In this document: piece after piece, positions 46,780-56,253 of the stretch
Layout of the letters: each line of letters starts with the position of its first letter
How positions within the stretch are numbered: position 1 is the stretch's first letter
Source: Paenibacillus sp. J2TS4
GTDB taxonomy: Bacteria > Bacillota > Bacilli > Paenibacillales > NBRC-103111
Assembly (NCBI RefSeq): GCF_018403245.1
Contig: NZ_BOSH01000006.1
Span: forward strand, 1-64,000
Direction: 5' to 3'
DNA length: 64,000 nt
The notes under the pieces: model-generated
Databases searched by the model: none
Told to the model about the DNA's origin: nothing
The model's input: only the letters and a program-made list of their open reading frames with translations
Made by a program: the position numbers and the translations under genes

Positions 46780-49700
46780 ATGAACGGCTTCGTGCATCTT
46801 CATGTCCATAGTGAATACAGTTTGCTGGACGGAGCGGCCAGAATCGAAGAATTGGTCGATCAGGCGGCCCGGCTTGGCATGTCTTCTCTGGCCCTTACGG
46901 ATCACGGTGTCATGTATGGGGCCATCGCATTTTATAAGGAGTGTGTCAGAAGGGGGATCCGCCCGATCATTGGCTGCGAGGCTTATTTTACGAGCGGTTC
47001 CTTGCATGAAAGAGGCTCCCGTCAGGATCAGCCGATTTATCATCTGATTCTGTTGGCCAAGAACGAGAAGGGATACCGGAATTTGATGAAGCTTTGTTCA
47101 ATCGGCCATCTGGAAGGGTTTCATTACAAGCCGCGTATCGATCACGATCATCTGGCCCGCTATTCGGACGGGTTGATTTGTCTGAGCTCCTGCCTGGGCG
47201 GGGAGATATCCCAGCTGCTGCTGCATGATAAATATGAGGAAGCGAAGGAAGCAGCCCTGCGCTACTATGGAGTATTCGGCGAAGACTATTATTTGGAGAT
47301 TCAGGATCACGGTCTAATGGAGCAAAAGAAGGTCGCCCAGGAGATGATCCGGTTAAGCCGGGAGACCGGCATTCCGCTCGTTGTGACCAACGATGTCCAT
47401 TACGTGCGTCCGGAGGATCAAGCGGTGCAGGATATCCTTATTTGTATCGGGACGGGGAAGACGATTGACGACCCGGAACGGTTCAAGATGGAGACGACGC
47501 AGCTTTACCTGAAAAGCGGGGAGGAAATGGCCCGTTTGTTTGCCCATGTTCCGGAAGCTCTGGCGAATACTGCGGTCATTGCGGATAAATGTCAGTTGGA
47601 GCTGCAATTAGGCCGTACCATTCTGCCAAGCTTCGAGCCGATTCCCGACTCCATGTCGGCTGGACAATATCTTGCCGAATTATGTCAGCAAGGGCTGAAG
47701 CGGAGATACGGAGGCCGTGAGGAATGGGAGGATGCCGAGTATCGGCGGAAGCTGGAAGAGCGATTGAACTATGAGCTTGACGTCATTGATCGGATGGGTT
47801 TTTCCGATTACTTTTTGATTGTTTGGGATTTTATCCGATTTGCCCATGAACGGGGAATAGCGACGGGACCGGGTAGAGGGTCGTCTGCAGGCAGTCTGGT
47901 CGCCTATGTGTTGTCTATTACCGATGTCGATCCTATTCGTTATCGACTGTTGTTCGAACGATTTCTGAACCCGGAGAGGGTATCGATGCCCGATATCGAT
48001 ATCGATTTCAGTGATGTGCGGAGAGACGAGGTCATCGAATACGTCTCCAGCAAGTACGGGGCGGAGCATGTTGCCCAAATTGTTACCTTTGGCACTATGG
48101 CGGCAAGAGGGGCGGTACGCGACGTTGGCCGGGTGCTGAATATGCCCTACCATGAAGTGGATCGCGCGGCGAAGATGATTCCAAATTTCCTCGGTATTTC
48201 GTTGGAGAGGGCGCTGGAGGTCAATCCTGATTTGCAGGCGTTGTGCAGCCGGAATCCCAAGACGGAGGAATTGATCCAAATGGCCCGCAAGGTGGAAGGA
48301 ATGCCCCGTCATGCCTCGACCCATGCGGCCGGGGTTGTCATTTCGCGGGAGCCTCTTACCGATTACGTCCCGCTGCAGGAAGGGGCGGACGGTATTCCTC
48401 TGACCCAGTATTCGATGGAGCATCTGGAATCCGTGGGCTTGCTGAAGATGGATTTTCTTGGGCTGCGGACGCTCTCGATTATCGAACGCACGTTGAAATT
48501 TGTACTGGAGCAATGTGGAGAGGCCATTGATTTTTCACAATCGTTGTATGACGATCCGGACACTTACCGGCTATTAGGGCGCGGGGATACAACCGGTGTT
48601 TTCCAATTGGAATCAGCGGGGATGCGTCGGGTGCTGAAGGAACTGAAGCCTTCTGAATTCGAGGACATTATTTCGGTTAATGCGCTCTATCGTCCGGGTC
48701 CGATGGATTTTATTCCGAAATTTATTCAGGCCAAGCATGGACTAACCGAGATAGAGTACCCTCACGAATCGCTGGTTTCGATATTGGAAGACACCTATGG
48801 CATTATTGTGTACCAGGAACAGATCATGCAAATCGCGGCTACGATGGCCGGCTTCACTCTTGGTCAGGCGGATTTGCTGCGCAGGGCGGTCAGCAAGAAG
48901 AAGCGGGAGGTGCTCGACGAACAGCGGGCATTCTTTGTAGCCGGAAGCGTGCGGCAGGGACGAACGGAGGAAGAGGCGAATCGCGTATACGACATGATCG
49001 TCCGTTTTGCCGACTACGGCTTTCCACGGGCTCACGCGACGGCATACGGTGTCCTGGCTTACCAGACCGCCTATTTAAAAGCTCATTACCCGGTTCAGTT
49101 TATGGCTTCCATGCTGACAGCGGTTATGGGCAGCCACCGCAAGGTGGCCGAGTACGTTGACGAGTGCCGGCGGATGGGCATCGTCGTCTTGGCGCCGGAT
49201 GTGAACGAGAGCGGCTATTATTTTACCCCTGTGGAGGGAGAGGTTTCGTCCCCGGCACTGGCGGAGGGAACTTCCATAGAATCCGGAGCTGTTGACAAAG
49301 CAGAAGAAAATCTGGAGTCGGTGTCACCTGCCAGGGAAGGAACGCTTGGAAGCATCCGTTTCGGGCTGGCCGCGATCAAAAATGTCGGCACGCATGCGAT
49401 TGAAGCGATCCTTCAGGCGAGGGAAGAGCGGCCGTTTGGCGATTTGCTCGATTTTTGCCGCCGGGTCGACCTTCGCGTCTGTAATAAACGAGTGATTGAA
49501 TCGCTCGTGCAAGCAGGGGCGTTCGGATCCTTGCCCGGACATCGGGCTCAACTGCTCACTATTCTCGATGAGACGGTGGAGGCTGCCGTGAAATGGAAGA
49601 AGGAAAGCGAGGATTTGCAGCTCCATTTGTTCGGCTTTACCGAGGAGGCGAACTGGGTCATTGAGTACCCCGAGGTTCGGCCGTATACCCGAATGGAGCA

Positions 49701-50628
49701 GCTCGAGCTGGAGAGGGAATTGCTCGGTTTCTATCTCTCGGGGCATCCTTTGGATGCTTATGAGGAAGGGCTTCGCGAGTCGGAAAGTGATGCGGTGCAT
49801 TCGCTCGCTGAACTGCCGGATAACAACCAGGCGCTTGTAGCCGGAATGGTCGTCTCGATGAGAACGATTGTGACGAAGAAAGGCCAGCAGATGGCTTTTA
49901 TGGAGCTGGAGGACCGGATCGACCGGGTGGAGGTCGTTATTTTTCCGGAGGCGTGGAAAAAATACGGAAGCTTGGTCGACAAAGGCAAGCTTCTGCTCGT
50001 CAAAGCGAAAATCCAGCATCAGGATGATGCGGTGAAGCTGCTTGCCGAGCAGCTGTATGCGCTGGAGGAGGAAGCCGCCTGGAACGAGCTCAGGCGGTGG
50101 CCGCTCCAGCAGCGGCGCGCGCGGGCGGGCGCCGGCCGCAGTCTCGCCGGCGCACCGGCATCGGCCGCCGCAGCGCGCGGTGGCGCGGCAAGTCCTGGCG
50201 CAGCGGCTCGTGGCAGCGCCGCGCATGCCGACGCCGCCTACGGCGCAGCTCCGCAGGCCAGCGCGGCCGCGGGCACGCACAGCGGCGCGTCAGCTGCGCC
50301 GCGCTCCGCGCCCGCGTCAGCAGCCGGCGGGCCGCAAGGGCCCCGCGCCGCGGCAGCGCGGACGGGCGGCGGCCAGCCCGCTTCGCGCGGCCAGCCGGCG
50401 TCGCAGCGGGTCTATATTAAGATAGACCCGCTGCACGAAGCGCCGCGCACGCTTGAAGCGCTGCAGCGCCTGCTGCAAGGGCAGCCGGGTCCGCTGCCGG
50501 TTGTTCTGTTCTACGAACGCGAACAGAAGACGGTGATGCTGAGCGAGCGCTACCTCGTCAAACCTTCGCCCGTTCTTTTTCAACAAATCGAAAAGCTGCT
50601 CGGAGACGGTACGGTTCGTGTGAAATGA
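46780..50628 (+). CDS. dnaE: DNA polymerase III alpha subunit DnaE
   Basis: The DnaE-type replicative polymerase, in Firmicutes used mainly with PolC on the lagging strand. Order: PHP domain (residues 1-280; FVHLHVHSEYSLLDGAARIE), palm with PGRGSSAGSLVAYVL and the catalytic PDIDIDFSDVRRDEVIEYV, fingers (VSKKKREVLDEQRAFF, FADYGFPRAHATAYG), helix-hairpin-helix region, and an OB fold (VAGMVVSMRTIVTKKGQQMA). At 1282 residues it exceeds the roughly 1115 of the Bacillus enzyme, chiefly through an Ala/Gly/Arg-rich insert at about 1105-1210, and by a short acidic insert near 820-850. The last 72 residues after the insert resume normal sequence. Confidence 0.95.
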   Translation: MNGFVHLHVHSEYSLLDGAARIEELVDQAARLGMSSLALTDHGVMYGAIAFYKECVRRGIRPIIGCEAYFTSGSLHERGSRQDQPIYHLILLAKNEKGYRNLMKLCSIGHLEGFHYKPRIDHDHLARYSDGLICLSSCLGGEISQLLLHDKYEEAKEAALRYYGVFGEDYYLEIQDHGLMEQKKVAQEMIRLSRETGIPLVVTNDVHYVRPEDQAVQDILICIGTGKTIDDPERFKMETTQLYLKSGEEMARLFAHVPEALANTAVIADKCQLELQLGRTILPSFEPIPDSMSAGQYLAELCQQGLKRRYGGREEWEDAEYRRKLEERLNYELDVIDRMGFSDYFLIVWDFIRFAHERGIATGPGRGSSAGSLVAYVLSITDVDPIRYRLLFERFLNPERVSMPDIDIDFSDVRRDEVIEYVSSKYGAEHVAQIVTFGTMAARGAVRDVGRVLNMPYHEVDRAAKMIPNFLGISLERALEVNPDLQALCSRNPKTEELIQMARKVEGMPRHASTHAAGVVISREPLTDYVPLQEGADGIPLTQYSMEHLESVGLLKMDFLGLRTLSIIERTLKFVLEQCGEAIDFSQSLYDDPDTYRLLGRGDTTGVFQLESAGMRRVLKELKPSEFEDIISVNALYRPGPMDFIPKFIQAKHGLTEIEYPHESLVSILEDTYGIIVYQEQIMQIAATMAGFTLGQADLLRRAVSKKKREVLDEQRAFFVAGSVRQGRTEEEANRVYDMIVRFADYGFPRAHATAYGVLAYQTAYLKAHYPVQFMASMLTAVMGSHRKVAEYVDECRRMGIVVLAPDVNESGYYFTPVEGEVSSPALAEGTSIESGAVDKAEENLESVSPAREGTLGSIRFGLAAIKNVGTHAIEAILQAREERPFGDLLDFCRRVDLRVCNKRVIESLVQAGAFGSLPGHRAQLLTILDETVEAAVKWKKESEDLQLHLFGFTEEANWVIEYPEVRPYTRMEQLELERELLGFYLSGHPLDAYEEGLRESESDAVHSLAELPDNNQALVAGMVVSMRTIVTKKGQQMAFMELEDRIDRVEVVIFPEAWKKYGSLVDKGKLLLVKAKIQHQDDAVKLLAEQLYALEEEAAWNELRRWPLQQRRARAGAGRSLAGAPASAAAARGGAASPGAAARGSAAHADAAYGAAPQASAAAGTHSGASAAPRSAPASAAGGPQGPRAAAARTGGGQPASRGQPASQRVYIKIDPLHEAPRTLEALQRLLQGQPGPLPVVLFYEREQKTVMLSERYLVKPSPVLFQQIEKLLGDGTVRVK
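50091..50409 (+). repeat. GC-rich low-complexity insertion inside dnaE
   Basis: About 320 bases composed largely of gcg/gcc/ggc/cgc words, encoding a run of Ala, Gly, Arg and Pro between the OB fold and the C-terminal domain. Base composition is far above that of the flanks. It reads in frame, so DnaE stays intact. Confidence 0.8.
50403..50434. other. Perfect 13-base inverted repeat in dnaE
   Basis: GCAGCGGGTCTAT and ATAGACCCGCTGC flank a six-base loop (ATTAAG), exactly at the right border of the GC-rich insertion. No T-run. It is inside the coding sequence. Confidence 0.8.
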
Positions 50629-51048
50629 GCTGTTCTCCCATTCTTAACAAACATTTAATAAAGTCTGGTGAAAAAGTTCTCATGCGGGGGGAAGTTCAGT
50701 GCCACTCAACCTCCCTTATCCTTTTGTTCATTCAAAAGAAAATCAAGATTGGGAATAAGTCGGAAGGGGACTTTTTAACAAACTCTAAAATAAGATAGAA
50801 TGACGTGCCGGGATAGATTAAACGGGATAAAATGGGCTTGTTCAGCATAGATATGGAGGAAAATATACTTAGGAACAAGGTCACAATCATTTCCCTCTTT
50901 AAGATTGTTTTAATGCCATGATCCACCTGTCTACTAGCTCTCTTGCCCTATTAGGTCGACTTGTCTTTGTTGCTATAAAAAGACGGGTTATGGTATCATT
51001 AATCCATTGTGTAGGCTTATGAAGCAGGGGTTAGGGAGGTTATCCGCC

Positions 51049-51237
51049 ATGTGGACAGTCATTTATATCGCTCCGACGGCCAAAATAGCGGATCGTCTTA
51101 AGGAAAAGCTGACGGAAGAAGGGTTCCTTGTTCAAGTTCGGGCGATCAGCTTAACGAAAAATCAATATGAGATATTGGTTCCCGAAGGAGAGCTGGAAGA
51201 AGTTCAGGAAGTTCTTAATTCCATTCTGCATCGGTAA
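51049..51237 (+). CDS. Small conserved protein upstream of accD
   Basis: A 62-residue protein with a ferredoxin-like beta-alpha-beta pattern: MWTVIYIAPTAKIADRLKEK, then FLVQVRAIS and EILVPEGELEEVQEVLNSIL. GGGAGG precedes ATG 51049. The 36-base gap to accD suggests one transcript. It resembles DUF2007-like small proteins; function unknown. The preceding gap 50629-51048 shows only a short GTCTTT/AAAGAC hairpin near 50962-50984 and possible promoter elements. Confidence 0.75.
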   Translation: MWTVIYIAPTAKIADRLKEKLTEEGFLVQVRAISLTKNQYEILVPEGELEEVQEVLNSILHR

Positions 51238-51273
51238 TATCCTGCTGAAATTAACGCCTGGTGAGGTGTAAAC

Positions 51274-52143
51274 GTGCTAAAGGATTTTTTTTACAAGAAA
51301 AAAAAGTACGCCACAATTCCTTCTGAAAAGGCGAAAAAGGAAATACCCGAAGGGATCGCTAACAAGTGTCCCAAGTGCGGAGCCATTCAATTCAGCATGG
51401 AATTGGAAAAAAGTCAGAAGGTATGTTCCTCTTGCGGGTATCATTTTATATTAAATGGCTTCGAACGGATACAAATGACCTTGGATGAAGGTCGTTTATT
51501 CGAATTCGACAGGGATATGGTATCTGCGGATCCGCTTGAATTCCCGGGGTACCCGGAAAAAGTGGCGGCAATGATCGACAAGACCGGAAGCAAGGATGCG
51601 GTCATTACCGGTGAAGGAACGATCGGGGGCTTTCCCGTTGTTGTTTGTGTGATGAGTTTTGAATTCTTCAGTGGAACGCTCGGCAGTGTGGTCGGTGAGA
51701 AAATTACCCGTGCGATTGAAGTGGCTATGCAGAAACAGTACCCGTTGATCATTTTTTCAACTTCGGGAGGAGCTCGTATGCAGGAAAGCATTCTGGCTCT
51801 TATGCAGATGGCCAAAACAAGCGCGGCACTAAGCAAGTTTCATGAAGCGGGCGGACTCTATATCTCCATATTTACAGACCCGACCTTGGGCGGAGTAAGC
51901 GCCAGCTTTGCCATGCTCGGCGATTATGTGCTCGCCGAACCGGGGGCTATCATCGGTTTTGCCGGAAGAAGGGTCATCGAGCAGACTATTCGGCAGAAGC
52001 TTCCGGACAATTTCCAGACGGCCGAGTTCAATCTTCAGCGCGGTCAGTTGGACAAAGTGGTTCATCGGAAAGAAATGAGGACGGTATTGACTCAAATTTT
52101 GGATATGCACACGGTGAAGGAGGTGTCTTCCGATGGCCGGTGA
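51274..52143 (+). CDS. accD: Acetyl-CoA carboxylase carboxyltransferase subunit beta
   Basis: AccD forms with AccA the carboxyltransferase that makes malonyl-CoA, the committed step of fatty acid synthesis. The 289-residue protein has the N-terminal zinc ribbon CPKC...CSSC (residues 27-49) and the crotonase-type core ([38 protein letters not shown]). The start is GTG 51274 after GGTGAGGTG. It overlaps accA by 11 bases. Confidence 0.96.
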   Translation: MLKDFFYKKKKYATIPSEKAKKEIPEGIANKCPKCGAIQFSMELEKSQKVCSSCGYHFILNGFERIQMTLDEGRLFEFDRDMVSADPLEFPGYPEKVAAMIDKTGSKDAVITGEGTIGGFPVVVCVMSFEFFSGTLGSVVGEKITRAIEVAMQKQYPLIIFSTSGGARMQESILALMQMAKTSAALSKFHEAGGLYISIFTDPTLGGVSASFAMLGDYVLAEPGAIIGFAGRRVIEQTIRQKLPDNFQTAEFNLQRGQLDKVVHRKEMRTVLTQILDMHTVKEVSSDGR

Positions 52144-53098
52144 TTTGCCGTTTGAGCATCCTCTGGCGGAATTGCGTGCCAAAATTGAAGAGCTGCGCAA
52201 GTTTGGCAGCGACAAGAATATCGATTTTACCGAAGAAATTCTCCGGCTCGAGGATCGATATGCCCGGCTGGAGGAAGAAATTTATACAGATATCTCCGTA
52301 CAGCAAAAGATGCAAATTGCCCGGTTTCCGGTAAGGCCGACGACGCTGGATTATATCCAGTATATTTTCACTGATTTTTTGGAGCTGCATGGAGACCGGT
52401 TGTTTCGCGATGACTTGGCGATTGTCGGCGGCCTGGCTAGGCTGAACGGCGTTCCGGTTACGGTGGTCGGCCATCAGAGAGGCAAGGACACTAAAGATAA
52501 TATTGCCCGCAATTTCGGCATGCCTCATCCCGAAGGCTTTCGCAAGGCGCTTCGCCTTATGCAGCAGGCAGATAAATTCCGTCGGCCGATTATAACCTTT
52601 ATCGATACGACCGGGGCTTATCCCGGCGGAGCAGCGGAAGAACGTGGACAAGCCGAAGCCATTGCCCGGAATTTGAGAGAAATGGCATCTTTCAGGGTGC
52701 CTATTATTTGTGTGGTCATAGGAGAGGGTGGCAGCGGAGGAGCGTTGGCATTAGGCGTGGGAAACCGGGTGCTTATGCTGGAGCATGCGATCTATTCGGT
52801 CATTTCTCCTGAAGCAGCCGCTTCCATTCTGTTTAAAGACAGCTCCAAATCGCTGCAGGCTGCGGAAACTATGAAAATTACCGCACAGGATATACTTAAG
52901 CTGGGCGTAATCGATGAAATTGTTCCCGAGCCTAAGGGGGGAGCCCATCGGAATGTGGAGGAGCAATCCCAATATCTTCGGGATATGATCTGGAAGCATC
53001 TGGAGGAGCTTGTCTCCATGTCCGAGACAGAGCTCCGCGAAGACCGTTATCGCAAATTCCGTTCGATCGGTGAAGTGGCCTTTTATCAACCGAACTGA
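52133..53098 (+). CDS. accA: Acetyl-CoA carboxylase carboxyltransferase subunit alpha
   Basis: The 321-residue partner of AccD. Motifs include [40 protein letters not shown] and [29 protein letters not shown] inside accD precedes ATG 52133. It is followed by pyk; the pfkA gene found between them in Bacillus is missing here. Confidence 0.96.
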   Translation: MAGDLPFEHPLAELRAKIEELRKFGSDKNIDFTEEILRLEDRYARLEEEIYTDISVQQKMQIARFPVRPTTLDYIQYIFTDFLELHGDRLFRDDLAIVGGLARLNGVPVTVVGHQRGKDTKDNIARNFGMPHPEGFRKALRLMQQADKFRRPIITFIDTTGAYPGGAAEERGQAEAIARNLREMASFRVPIICVVIGEGGSGGALALGVGNRVLMLEHAIYSVISPEAAASILFKDSSKSLQAAETMKITAQDILKLGVIDEIVPEPKGGAHRNVEEQSQYLRDMIWKHLEELVSMSETELREDRYRKFRSIGEVAFYQPN

Positions 53099-53156
53099 CG
53101 GATGGTTTATGGAGCCTTGCAGTAATGCAGGAAGATTTGCAGCAATGGATGGTTAG

Positions 53157-53183
53157 CCTTGCGGACTTTCCGTATCCGCAAGG
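53157..53183 (+). other. Leader hairpin before pyk
   Basis: CCTTGCGGA and TCCGCAAGG form a perfect nine-base stem, 30 bases before the pyk start. There is no T-run, so it is a leader structure or a weak attenuator, possibly a scar where pfkA was lost. Confidence 0.5.
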
Positions 53184-53212
53184 ATTGTTGAACTTACAGG
53201 AGGAACTGAATT

Positions 53213-54967
53213 ATGCGTAAAGCGAAAATTGTATGTACGATTGGACCGGCCAGCGAAGCTCCCGAAATGCTGGGCAAACTGATGGAAGCGGGGATGAATG
53301 TGGCGCGGCTCAATTTTTCCCATGGGGATTTTGAGGAGCATGGAGCCCGGATCCGCAACATCCGTCAAGTAGCCAAGGAGCTGAACAAGAACGTAGCGCT
53401 GCTGCTGGATACGAAAGGGCCGGAAATCCGAATCGGCAAGCTTGCCGAAGAACCGATTGAGCTCATTCAGAATGAGCATATTGTTTTGACGACGGAAGAA
53501 GTGTTGGGGGACAAGCATCGCATCTCTGTTACATACAGCGAACTTCCTTCGGATGTTGAAATCGGCTCGACTATTTTAATTGATGACGGTCTGATCGGTC
53601 TCGAGGTCGTTGATATTCGCGGCAATGATATCAAGTGCGTCATCGTCAACGGCGGATCGATCAAGAGCAAGAAGGGCGTTAACGTGCCCGGGGTCAGAAC
53701 TTCTTTGCCAGGAATTACCGAGAAGGACGCTAACGATATTGTGTTCGGAATTGAGCAGGATATTGACTTCATCGCCGCTTCCTTCGTGCGCAAGGCCAGC
53801 GACGTCATGGAAATTCGCGAGCTTCTGGAAAGACACAATGCGAGTCATATTCAAATTATTTCTAAGATCGAGAATCAGGAAGGCGTCGATAATCTGGATG
53901 AAATTCTGGAGGTATCCGACGGCCTGATGGTGGCACGTGGAGATCTCGGGGTAGAAATTCCTGCGGAAGAGGTTCCGCTTGTTCAAAAGATGATGATCAG
54001 AAAGTGCAATCTGGCCGGAAAGCCGGTTATCACCGCTACCCAAATGCTGGATTCGATGCAGCGCAATCCCCGTCCGACCCGCGCGGAGGCCAATGACGTA
54101 GCTAATGCGATTCTGGATGGATCGGATGCTGTTATGTTATCCGGAGAAACCGCGGCTGGCCGTTATCCGGTGGAATCGGTACAAACGATGGCGCGCATTG
54201 CGGAGAAGGCTGAATCGGCGTTGAATCATCGCGAGGTGCTGGCCAAGCTGCGCGAGGCCCAGCAGACTACTGTGACAGAAGCCATCAGCCAGGCGGTAGC
54301 GAATTCCGCGCTGGATTTGCAAGCCAAGGCGATCATCACTCCGACCGAAAGTGGATATACGGCGAGAATGGTTGCCAAATATCGCCCTAAATCACCCATC
54401 GTCGCCTATACCCCATCGGAGCACACGATGCGTAAATTAGCTTTGGTCTGGGGCGTCACTCCCGTACTCGGGAAGAAAGCCCAATCAACCGATGAGATGA
54501 TTGAATTTGGCATCGAGGGAGGCCGGAAGGAAGGATTATTCCGCCTCGGAGACTTGGTTATCATTACAGCCGGATTGCCGGTCGGTCAATCCGGAACGAC
54601 GAATTTGATCAAGGTTCATCATGTTGGCCAGTTAATCGCCAAAGGACAGGGAATCGGAACGCAATGCTCTACGGGGCGAGTCGTCACGGCCCGAAGCCCG
54701 GAGGAAGCGAATGCCAAAATGACAGAAGGATCTATTCTCGTCGCTGTATCTACGGACAAGGAATATATACCGGCTATCGAGAAGGCTGCTGCGGTTATTA
54801 CGGAAACGGGCGGAATTACTTCCCATGCGGCGGTCGTTTGTCTGAGCTTGGGCATCCCGGTCATCGTCGGCGTCGAGAATGCGTTTGACGTGTTGAGTGA
54901 AGGGATGGAAGCGACCATCTATGCCGAGATGGGCTTCATCTATTCTGGCAAAGCCAATGTTATATAA
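53213..54967 (+). CDS. pyk: Pyruvate kinase with C-terminal PEP-utiliser extension
   Basis: Converts phosphoenolpyruvate and ADP to pyruvate and ATP. The 584-residue protein has the kinase barrel ([29 protein letters not shown]; the catalytic [20 protein letters not shown]), a B domain and an allosteric C domain. It then has the extra C-terminal domain of about 105 residues seen in Bacillus and Geobacillus enzymes, ending around [20 protein letters not shown], related to the PEP-synthase phosphohistidine domain. AGGAGG precedes ATG 53213. Confidence 0.96.
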   Translation: MRKAKIVCTIGPASEAPEMLGKLMEAGMNVARLNFSHGDFEEHGARIRNIRQVAKELNKNVALLLDTKGPEIRIGKLAEEPIELIQNEHIVLTTEEVLGDKHRISVTYSELPSDVEIGSTILIDDGLIGLEVVDIRGNDIKCVIVNGGSIKSKKGVNVPGVRTSLPGITEKDANDIVFGIEQDIDFIAASFVRKASDVMEIRELLERHNASHIQIISKIENQEGVDNLDEILEVSDGLMVARGDLGVEIPAEEVPLVQKMMIRKCNLAGKPVITATQMLDSMQRNPRPTRAEANDVANAILDGSDAVMLSGETAAGRYPVESVQTMARIAEKAESALNHREVLAKLREAQQTTVTEAISQAVANSALDLQAKAIITPTESGYTARMVAKYRPKSPIVAYTPSEHTMRKLALVWGVTPVLGKKAQSTDEMIEFGIEGGRKEGLFRLGDLVIITAGLPVGQSGTTNLIKVHHVGQLIAKGQGIGTQCSTGRVVTARSPEEANAKMTEGSILVAVSTDKEYIPAIEKAAAVITETGGITSHAAVVCLSLGIPVIVGVENAFDVLSEGMEATIYAEMGFIYSGKANVI

Positions 54968-54980
54968 GACAGGACTGAAG

Positions 54981-55007
54981 ACACGCCCTGGGAGCGGGCG
55001 TGTTTTT
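54981..55007 (+). terminator. Terminator after pyk
   Basis: ACACGCCC and GGGCGTGT form a perfect eight-base stem followed by T5. Confidence 0.85.
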
Positions 55008-55135
55008 GCCGTGTCTCCAAACATGGTATGCTAGAGGGGGAGGCGGCCTGATCCGCTGGAATAAGGCCGATCACCCTCGAAATTGTTCCGATACTCAGAT
55101 TTCACATTTTGTGCGGTTGGGAGGTTCGCTTGATA

Positions 55136-55603
55136 ATGAATCGATGGCACGTTCACCCGATTCGCGTCCGTTATGAGGAGACGGATCAGATGGGAGTTGT
55201 CTATCATGCGAGTTATTTAACTTGGTTTGAAATCGGCAGAACGGAAATGATAAGACAAACCGGTGTTACTTACCGGCAGCTTGAGGCTAAACAACTGCTG
55301 CTTCCGCTGATTGAAGCGTCTATGAAGTTCAAACAACCTGCACGTTATGACGATATCGTCGCTGTCTATACACGAATGGCCGATTTGACTCCTGTTTCTG
55401 TTCAGTTTGAATCACAAATTCGCAGAGTGGAGGAAGAGGCCGAGGGAGCGGCTTGGGAGTTAGACGGTCTGGTAGATCAACCCGAAGGTGAATTCCTTGT
55501 CAGCGGGGAGACCAAGCATATGTGGGTTAACCGAGATTGGAAGCCGGTTAGGCTATCCAAGCAATTCCCAGTGTTGTATGAGCGTCTTCAAGATTACCGG
55601 TAG
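55136..55603 (+). CDS. Acyl-CoA thioesterase (YbgC/FcbC hotdog family)
   Basis: A 155-residue single hotdog-fold thioesterase. The N-terminal RYEETDQMGVVYHASYLTWF contains the catalytic Asp (in DQMGVVYH) of the 4-hydroxybenzoyl-CoA thioesterase group, followed by the helix FEIGRTEMIRQTG. ATG 55136 follows GGGAGG at 11 bases; TTG 55130 is also possible. It sits between pyk and fxsA and probably hydrolyses short-chain acyl-CoA; the natural substrate is unknown. Confidence 0.88.
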   Translation: MNRWHVHPIRVRYEETDQMGVVYHASYLTWFEIGRTEMIRQTGVTYRQLEAKQLLLPLIEASMKFKQPARYDDIVAVYTRMADLTPVSVQFESQIRRVEEEAEGAAWELDGLVDQPEGEFLVSGETKHMWVNRDWKPVRLSKQFPVLYERLQDYR

Positions 55604-55617
55604 CAGGGAGGATGCGT

Positions 55618-56013
55618 ATGTTCAAGTGGCTGATTCTTTTACTTATTACCGTTCCAGCTCTGGAAATATGGGGGATTATCGCGGTTGGCAGCTGGATTGG
55701 CGGTTGGCAGACGTTCCTTCTGATCGTACTTACCGGTTTAATCGGGGCTTATTTGGCCAAAAGTGAAGGGAGGAAGGTATGGGAATACGCCCAGCAACAA
55801 ATGGCGCTTGGGTATAGTCCAACCGCTTCGCTGCTCGATGGGATTATTGTTTTTGCTGGGGGTGTATTTTTACTGGCTCCGGGATTTATAACAGATATTG
55901 TGGGACTAGTCCTGCTGCTCCCATTTACCCGGCCAGTAGTTAAACGGTGGCTGTATCTTTGGATAGAACGTCAAATCCAGAAGGGCCGGTTTTTATTTTT
56001 TACTCGCAGATAA
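55618..56013 (+). CDS. fxsA: FxsA family membrane protein
   Basis: A 131-residue FxsA/YtzA-family protein with about three membrane helices: LILLLITVPALEIWGIIAVG, FLLIVLTGLIGAYLAKSEG and VFLLAPGFITDIVGLVLLLP. ATG 55618 lies six bases after GGGAGG; the in-frame ATG 55612 abuts it. The Bacillus homologue also lies downstream of pyk. Function unclear; the E. coli protein affects exclusion of phage T7. Confidence 0.9.
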   Translation: MFKWLILLLITVPALEIWGIIAVGSWIGGWQTFLLIVLTGLIGAYLAKSEGRKVWEYAQQQMALGYSPTASLLDGIIVFAGGVFLLAPGFITDIVGLVLLLPFTRPVVKRWLYLWIERQIQKGRFLFFTRR

Positions 56014-56081
56014 AGAAAAAAATGACGGAAATTTGGAACAATAAAGGTATGCTGCCATAATGTATAGGTAGACTTGGGTTA

Positions 56082-56098
56082 GATAAAGATAATTTATC
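56082..56098 (+). promoter_or_regulatory. CcpC-type dyad upstream of citZ
   Basis: GATAA-n7-TTATC matches the CcpC binding dyad ATAA-N7-TTAT known from Bacillus citZ and citB promoters. It lies 156 bases before the citZ start; a second ATAA half-site is near 56178. A citrate-responsive repressor at this place is consistent with control of the following TCA operon. Confidence 0.6.
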
Positions 56099-56253
56099 AC
56101 TCTTAAATTTTGTTTATTGTACCGATAATGAACTTTTATAGACCCACTGTTCACTTCTTCGACAAAATCCTTTATGATAAAATGTAGTTAGATAAGTAAT
56201 ACTTGTGAAATAAAATATTTATTGCAAATTTTGCACAAAGGAGAGAGATAGGG

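Noticed and set aside
49324..50280. 318-codon open frame antisense to dnaE
   Set aside because: It results from the GC-rich insertion and codon bias of dnaE; no start context or domain.
50042..50425. Arg/Ala-rich open frames across the dnaE insertion in the other plus frames
   Set aside because: Low-complexity GC-rich DNA lacks stops in every frame; only the dnaE frame connects conserved sequence on both sides.
50732..50926. 64-codon minus-strand frame upstream of accD
   Set aside because: AT-rich hydrophobic composition, no ribosome-binding site, and it crosses the region expected to hold the promoter.
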